From: Fibrobacterota bacterium | GTDB taxonomy: Bacteria > Fibrobacterota > Fibrobacteria > UBA5070 | Direction: 5' to 3' | Assembly (NCBI GenBank): GCA_029557215.1 | Contig: JAKPQQ010000126.1 | Coordinates: 1 to 45,443, forward strand | Length of the DNA stretch: 45,443 nt | Shown: positions 40,560-45,443 of the stretch, piece by piece | How the letters are laid out: each line of letters starts with the position of its first letter | How positions within the stretch are numbered: the first letter of the stretch is position 1 | Notes under the pieces: generated by a model | Seen by the model: the letters and a program-made list of their open reading frames with translations, nothing else | The model's database searches: none | Told to the model about the DNA's origin: nothing | Program-made: the position numbers and the translations under genes

Positions 40560-43500
40560 CCACCAGGCCCACATCTGACAAGATCGCCATCGTCGGCATG
40601 GGCTGCGTGTTCCCCGACGCGGCCAACCCCGACGAATTCTGGCAGAACATCCTGGCCAAGCGCGTGTCGATCGCGAAGGTTTCCGACGACCCCGAAGGTT
40701 CGCGCATCTTCGACGTGGACGCCCACTACCGGCCCGAACTGCACGGCGCCGCCGACAAGAAGGACAAGTCGTACACCGACCTCTCCGGCCTGGTCCGCGA
40801 TTTCCGGTTCGATCCGCGCAAGTACAGGATCCCGCCCACCGTCGCCGAGCACATGGACGACAACCAGAAGATCGCGCTGGCATCGGCCGACCAGGCGCTG
40901 GTCGGCGTGTCGCTGGATGGCATCCCCAGGGAAAAGATCTCGGTGTTCGTGGGATCTTCCATGATCGGGGAGCGCCACCACGAGTTCCAGCAACGGGTGG
41001 ACTTCCAGCGGTTCGAGCACCACCTCGAGCGCCATCCCGATTTCCGCGACGCGATCCCCTCCGACCGACGCGAGACGTTGCTGCGCGACCTGGAAAAACG
41101 CACATCGCCGCGAGGACGTCCCGTCACCGAAGACACCGCGCCGGGCATCCTTCCCAACATCATCGCCGCGCGGATCGCGTCGGTGTTCGACTTCCACGGC
41201 CACGCCTACACGATCGACGCCGCCTGCGCGTCGGGACTGGCCGCGATCATCTGCGGCATGCAGCATCTGGTTTCCGGCGAATCCGACCTCGTGCTGTGCG
41301 GAGCCGCCGACATGCTCGCCGGCGAAATCGGACGCATCTACTTCTCCGGGATCGGGGCGTTGAGCCCGGACGGATCGTACCCGTTCGACGAACGCGCCAA
41401 CGGATTCGTGATCGGGCAGGGCGGCGGCATCGTGGCGCTCAAACGGCTTTCCGACGCGCTGCGCGACGGCGACACCGTCCACGCCGTGGTCGCGGGATAC
41501 GGCCAGACCAGCGACGGCAAGGGCAAGGCGATCGCCGCGCCGAATCCCGTCTGGCAGGCCAAGACCATCGAACGCGCGCTGGAAATGGCCGGGTTCCATC
41601 CCGACTCCATCGAGCTGATCGAGGCGCACGGAACCGCCACCAAGGTGGGCGACGCCAGCGAGATCGAGGCGCTCAAGACGAGTTTCGCCAAATTGGGCGC
41701 GACCCGGCGCGGTCATTGCGCCGTGGGATCGGTGAAATCCAACATCGGGCATCTGAAGTCCGCCGCCGGAATCGCCGGGGTGATCAAGACGATCCAGGCC
41801 CTGCGCCACAAGACGCTGCCACCGACGGCCAACTGCGTGAAGGTGAACCCCAAGCTGGAACTCGATGGATCCCCGTTCCGGATCGTCGTCGAACCCGGCC
41901 AATGGGAACCCAAGTCCCACACCCGCCGGGCAGGCGTGAGCGCCTTCGGGTTCGGCGGTGCGAACTACCACCTGGTGCTGGAAGAATTCGATCCGAACAC
42001 GCACCGCGTCGCCACCCCCGCAAAGGCGACCACGGAAGAACAAACCCTCCCATCCGATCGGCTCGCCGAACTCGCGCTGTTTTCCGGATCGAACCGCGGC
42101 GAGGTCGCATCCCGGATCGACGCGCTCCTGGCAAAGGCATCGCGGACTCCCAATGCCCTCTCCAATCTCGCGCTGGAAGAATCGTACCGATCGGACAGCA
42201 CCGACGAATTCCGTCTGGCGGTGGTCTTCGAATCGCAGGAAGACCTCCGGACCAAGGTGTCGCTCTGGAAACAGACGGATTCCGACCAGGCGGCCAAGCT
42301 CCTGCGCGCCAAGGGGATCTTCCAGGGCCAAGGCGCCACACGCAGCCTGGACCAGACGGCGTTCCTGTTCCCGGGGCAGGGTTCGCAGTACCCAGACATG
42401 ATGCTCGAACTGCAGGACCTGTTCCCGTCCACGCGAAGGATCGCCTCGCGCATCGACGCCTGGTGGGAAAAACACGCGGGAACGAAGGTCTCGGACCTCG
42501 TGTCGTCGCGTTCGCGCGGCAAGGAGAAGACCGAAGCGCTCCTGAAGGACACGCGCAACACCCATCCCGCCCTGCTCCACGCGAACATGGTCGGCGCTTC
42601 GCTCCTGCAGGACATGGGTGTGCGCCCGGCCTGGATGATCGGGCACAGCGCGGGCGAGGTCGTCGCCCTGGCCGCCTCGGGCAAGCTCGATCTGTCCGAC
42701 GCGCTCCATGTCATGGACCGCCGCAGCCGCGCGTTCATCGAGATGGACACGACGGATTTCGGAAAGATGGCCGCGGTCCGTTGCGACAGGAAACGGCTCG
42801 AAGAGCTCGTTTCCGCATCCGGACTCCCCGTGGCGATCGCCAACATCAACTCGCCCGAACAGATCATCGCCAGCGGTCCATCGGACGCGATCGACGCGTT
42901 CTGCGCGCTCCTGGATCGCGAAGGCGTCAAGCGCGCGTCCCTGAACGTGAGCCACGCGTTCCATTCGCCCGTGGTGGCTCCCGCCGCCGCGAGCTTCGGG
43001 AAGGCCTTGCGCGGAATCCGGTTCCATCGCGGCCAGGCGCGGGTGATCGCCAACGAGATCCGCGCGGAATACCCGGAATCCGACGAAGCCATCCGCACCT
43101 TGCTGGAAAGCCAAGTCACCGGATCGGTGGATTTCTGCGGCGGCGTGGAGGAACTGTACCAGCAGGGCGTGCGCGTCTTCGTGGAGGTCGGTCCCGGGTC
43201 GGTCCTCGGCAATCTCGCGCAATCCATCCTCAAGGATCGGGACGCCACCATCGTTTCGATCAACCATCGCAACGGCGACACGCTGGAATCGCTGCAAAAG
43301 GCGCTCGCCGCGCTCTTCGCGGAGGGGATCGCCCTGCAACCGATCCCTCCGGCACGCCGTTCACCGGGGCCTTCCGTGGAATCGGGCTCGCGATCCGCAC
43401 CGGCTCCCGCCTTGCCCGCGGCAAAAGACCAGACACGACGGATCGTCTACAGCGGCGTGTCGGTGGGATTGCCCGGATCGTTCCGCAAGGGATTCCAGGA

Positions 43501-45443
43501 CGACAATTTCGATCGCCTGTTCGAGGGCCAGAACTGCATCGAACAGCTTTCCGACGCCGACAAATCCCGACTGGCCGAACTGCGCGTCACCAAGGTGGAA
43601 AAGACCGCCCAAGGCCCGGTCTTCCAGGTGCTGGAGACGCTGGAAGACGTGATCCAGCTCGCGGGCAAGATCGGCAAGATCGACCCGTTGGCCGACTACG
43701 CGCTGGACCCCAAGGAAACGGAAACCGCGACGTCGGCGATCCTGCACGCGGTCGCGGCAGGGTACGAGGCGCTGCGCGACGCGCACATCCCGCTGGTGCG
43801 GGAATACACCCGCACCGCGTCGGGAAGCCTGCTCCCCGATCGCTGGACGCTCCCGCAGGAGATGCAAAAGCGGACCGGCGTGATCTTCGCCCACGGCTTC
43901 CCGATGGTCGAACCCGTCGCGGCCGAAGTCTCGCGGCACCTCGCCCACAAATACGGGGGCAGGCTGCGCGCCGAGATCGTGGAATTGTACCAGGAACTGG
44001 TGGGCAAGATCCACGACCAGGACGCGAAGTCGTTCCTCACCGAATGGTTCACGCGCAACCACCACCAGTTGTCCAGCGCACCGGGTTCGCAGGAAGTCTA
44101 CGCGTTCAACCATCGATTCATCCAGCAGATCTCGGCGCTGGCCAACAACCGTCTGGCCGCCTACGTGGGTGCGCTGGGTCCCAACTTCCAGATCAACGCG
44201 GCGTGTTCCTCCACCTGCACGTCCATCACGCTGGCCGAAGAGATGATCCGCTCGGGACGGGCCGACCGGTTCCTGGTGATCGGCTCCGACGACCCGACTT
44301 CCGAAACGACGATTCCCTACCTTGGAGCCGCTTTCCTGAGCACCGGAGCGGCGACCAGCGAACCCGACCTCTACAAGGCCGCGCTGCCGTTCGATCGCCG
44401 CCGCAACGGCATGCTCATGGGCGCGGGCGCCGTGGGCATCGTCGTGGAAGCCGCCGAGCACGCGCACGCCCGCGGGATCGCGCCGGTCTGCGAACTGCTG
44501 GGAACGCACGTGTTCAACACCGCCGGGCACCACGCCCGCCTGGACATCCCCCGCTACGCGGAGGAACTGGGCGAATTCGTTTCGCGGATGGAATCCAGCC
44601 ATTCCCTGTCGCGCACGGACATCGCGCCGCGACTGCTCTACGTTTCGCACGAGACCTACACCCCCGCCCGCGGCGGATGTTCGGAATCCGAAGCCACCGC
44701 GCTCAAGCACGTGTTCGGCGAACGGTACGCGCAGATCGAGGTGACCAACACCAAGGGCATGACCGGCCACACCATGGGCGCGTCCATCGAAGACGCCGTG
44801 GCGGCGCGTGCCTTGCAGACCGGGCGCGTTCCTCCGGTGGTGAACCACCGGGTGGAAGACCCAGCCCTTGCCGGACTGAAATTGTCGACCGGCGGATCCC
44901 ACGACCGGGAATTCGCGCTGCGCATGGCGGCCGGGTTCGGGTCGCAGGGCAACTACATCCTGCTGCGCAAGTGCGACACCGCCGGGGATCGCGTCGTCGA
45001 CGCCGCCAAGCACCGCTCCTGGCTGGCCTCGGTTTCGGGGCAATCCGCGCCGGAGCTGGAAATCCACGGCCGGGTCCTGCGCATCAAGGACAAGACGCCG
45101 GGATCCGTCCTGGTCAAGCGTCCTCTGGCCAAGACGATTCCCGTCGCCGGATCGATCCGCCAGGATCCGTCGCAGGGAACCCCGACCACCGCGTCGGCAT
45201 CCCTTGCGAAGCCGCAAGAAATGCGTTCGCCGGAACCCTCGCAACCCCGGACGAACGCGGCGCGCGACACCGTGCTGAAGGTGGTCGCCGAGGTGACAGG
45301 TTATTCTCCGGACATGCTGGATCTCGACATGGAGATCGAAGCCGACCTGGGAGTCGACACCGTCAAGCAGGCCACCATCCTGGCCATGCTCGGCGAACGG
45401 TTCGGCGTGGACGCCGGAGCGGGATTCCAGATTTCGGCATACC
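40556..45443 (+). CDS. Multidomain type I polyketide / PUFA-synthase-like protein, KS-AT-KS-ACP... (continues beyond window)
   Basis: An uninterrupted frame of 1629 codons runs off the right edge. KS1 is at about 8-470, with active-site Cys224 in DAACASGLAA and His358 and His399 in EAHGTATKVGD and NIGHLKSAAG. The AT is at about 600-905 (FLFPGQGSQYPDMM, Ser698 in GHSAGE, HAFHSP). A Pro/Ala linker lies at about 925-960. KS2 is at about 960-1490, with Cys1217 in NAACSSTCTS, His1365 in VSHETYTP instead of the usual EAHGT, and His1405 in TKGMTGHTMGAS. The ACP starts at about 1565, with LGVDTVKQATIL. The two-KS layout and ACP style resemble secondary-lipid (Pfa-like) synthases. In ACPs the modified residue is normally Ser; here it is Thr1602. 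The start overlaps the aminotransferase stop. Confidence 0.9.
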   Translation, partial: MTTRPTSDKIAIVGMGCVFPDAANPDEFWQNILAKRVSIAKVSDDPEGSRIFDVDAHYRPELHGAADKKDKSYTDLSGLVRDFRFDPRKYRIPPTVAEHMDDNQKIALASADQALVGVSLDGIPREKISVFVGSSMIGERHHEFQQRVDFQRFEHHLERHPDFRDAIPSDRRETLLRDLEKRTSPRGRPVTEDTAPGILPNIIAARIASVFDFHGHAYTIDAACASGLAAIICGMQHLVSGESDLVLCGAADMLAGEIGRIYFSGIGALSPDGSYPFDERANGFVIGQGGGIVALKRLSDALRDGDTVHAVVAGYGQTSDGKGKAIAAPNPVWQAKTIERALEMAGFHPDSIELIEAHGTATKVGDASEIEALKTSFAKLGATRRGHCAVGSVKSNIGHLKSAAGIAGVIKTIQALRHKTLPPTANCVKVNPKLELDGSPFRIVVEPGQWEPKSHTRRAGVSAFGFGGANYHLVLEEFDPNTHRVATPAKATTEEQTLPSDRLAELALFSGSNRGEVASRIDALLAKASRTPNALSNLALEESYRSDSTDEFRLAVVFESQEDLRTKVSLWKQTDSDQAAKLLRAKGIFQGQGATRSLDQTAFLFPGQGSQYPDMMLELQDLFPSTRRIASRIDAWWEKHAGTKVSDLVSSRSRGKEKTEALLKDTRNTHPALLHANMVGASLLQDMGVRPAWMIGHSAGEVVALAASGKLDLSDALHVMDRRSRAFIEMDTTDFGKMAAVRCDRKRLEELVSASGLPVAIANINSPEQIIASGPSDAIDAFCALLDREGVKRASLNVSHAFHSPVVAPAAASFGKALRGIRFHRGQARVIANEIRAEYPESDEAIRTLLESQVTGSVDFCGGVEELYQQGVRVFVEVGPGSVLGNLAQSILKDRDATIVSINHRNGDTLESLQKALAALFAEGIALQPIPPARRSPGPSVESGSRSAPAPALPAAKDQTRRIVYSGVSVGLPGSFRKGFQDDNFDRLFEGQNCIEQLSDADKSRLAELRVTKVEKTAQGPVFQVLETLEDVIQLAGKIGKIDPLADYALDPKETETATSAILHAVAAGYEALRDAHIPLVREYTRTASGSLLPDRWTLPQEMQKRTGVIFAHGFPMVEPVAAEVSRHLAHKYGGRLRAEIVELYQELVGKIHDQDAKSFLTEWFTRNHHQLSSAPGSQEVYAFNHRFIQQISALANNRLAAYVGALGPNFQINAACSSTCTSITLAEEMIRSGRADRFLVIGSDDPTSETTIPYLGAAFLSTGAATSEPDLYKAALPFDRRRNGMLMGAGAVGIVVEAAEHAHARGIAPVCELLGTHVFNTAGHHARLDIPRYAEELGEFVSRMESSHSLSRTDIAPRLLYVSHETYTPARGGCSESEATALKHVFGERYAQIEVTNTKGMTGHTMGASIEDAVAARALQTGRVPPVVNHRVEDPALAGLKLSTGGSHDREFALRMAAGFGSQGNYILLRKCDTAGDRVVDAAKHRSWLASVSGQSAPELEIHGRVLRIKDKTPGSVLVKRPLAKTIPVAGSIRQDPSQGTPTTASASLAKPQEMRSPEPSQPRTNAARDTVLKVVAEVTGYSPDMLDLDMEIEADLGVDTVKQATILAMLGERFGVDAGAGFQISAY

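Noticed and set aside
40442..45244. Two long antisense open frames (965 and 627 codons) on the minus strand
   Set aside because: They lie exactly opposite the synthase, whose frame shows clear KS, AT and ACP motifs. Their translations have no recognisable domains and are the expected by-product of GC-rich codon use.

Overview
This window is about 45 kb of GC-rich, densely packed chromosomal DNA from a Gram-negative (diderm) bacterium. The evidence for an outer membrane is several signal-peptide proteins that look like beta-barrels ending in Phe, a lipoprotein, a CsgG/PEGA protein and an RND-type transporter. FG-GAP repeats with a FlgD-like C-terminal module, and recurrent TAnnTT boxes just upstream of start codons, would suit a Fibrobacterota/FCB-type lineage. 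That placement is an inference, not something I can prove. I saw no rRNA, tRNA, CRISPR array, transposase or phage genes.

Region 1 (1-10968, minus strand) is a division and cell wall (dcw) operon in the order mraZ, rsmH::ftsL, ftsI, murE, murF, a murD-like gene, ftsW, murG, murC, ftsQ (cut by the window edge). Eight of nine junctions are exact 4-nt ATGA/GTGA overlaps; the ninth is a 10-nt overlap. Three features stand out. RsmH and an FtsL-like segment form one continuous reading frame. The murD position holds a 305-codon protein that keeps a recognisable MurD C-terminal region but lacks the UDP-binding domain, the ATP P-loop and the catalytic lysine motif. mraY is absent. A three-repeat MraZ operator lies just upstream of mraZ.

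Region 2 (11224-15065) holds a conserved protein of unknown function, a DUF5924/DUF2914 membrane protein coupled to a BPSS1187-like alpha/beta hydrolase, and a small lipoprotein. Region 3 (15162-19318) is lipid-modifying: a geranylgeranyl-reductase-family flavoprotein, a cyclopropane-fatty-acid synthase homologue and an overlapping FAD oxidoreductase. The last two resemble the 10-methyl fatty acid pair TmsB/TmsA. Between the first two genes, the 3' end of the reductase gene is repeated in tandem (period about 154 bp) together with REP-like hairpins.

Region 4 (19394-37466) is envelope-related. It contains a large secreted M6-protease-like protein whose HExxH site is lost, an outer-membrane protein divergent from a YiiX-like permuted papain-fold enzyme, a trifunctional LplT-PlsC-AMP ligase (Aas type), a YbaL-type K+/H+ antiporter, an operon of a CsgG/PEGA lipoprotein-like protein plus two predicted outer-membrane proteins preceded by a CRP-like palindrome, an MMPL/RND exporter and a small unknown protein.

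Region 5 (37675-45443, plus strand, open at the right edge) is the start of a secondary-lipid/polyketide operon: acyl-AMP ligase, PLP aminotransferase and a giant synthase with the order KS-AT-KS-ACP. All junctions are ATGA overlaps. The ACP motif carries Thr where the phosphopantetheine-accepting Ser is expected. I consider this cluster and the unusual dcw operon the most promising candidates for undescribed biology.
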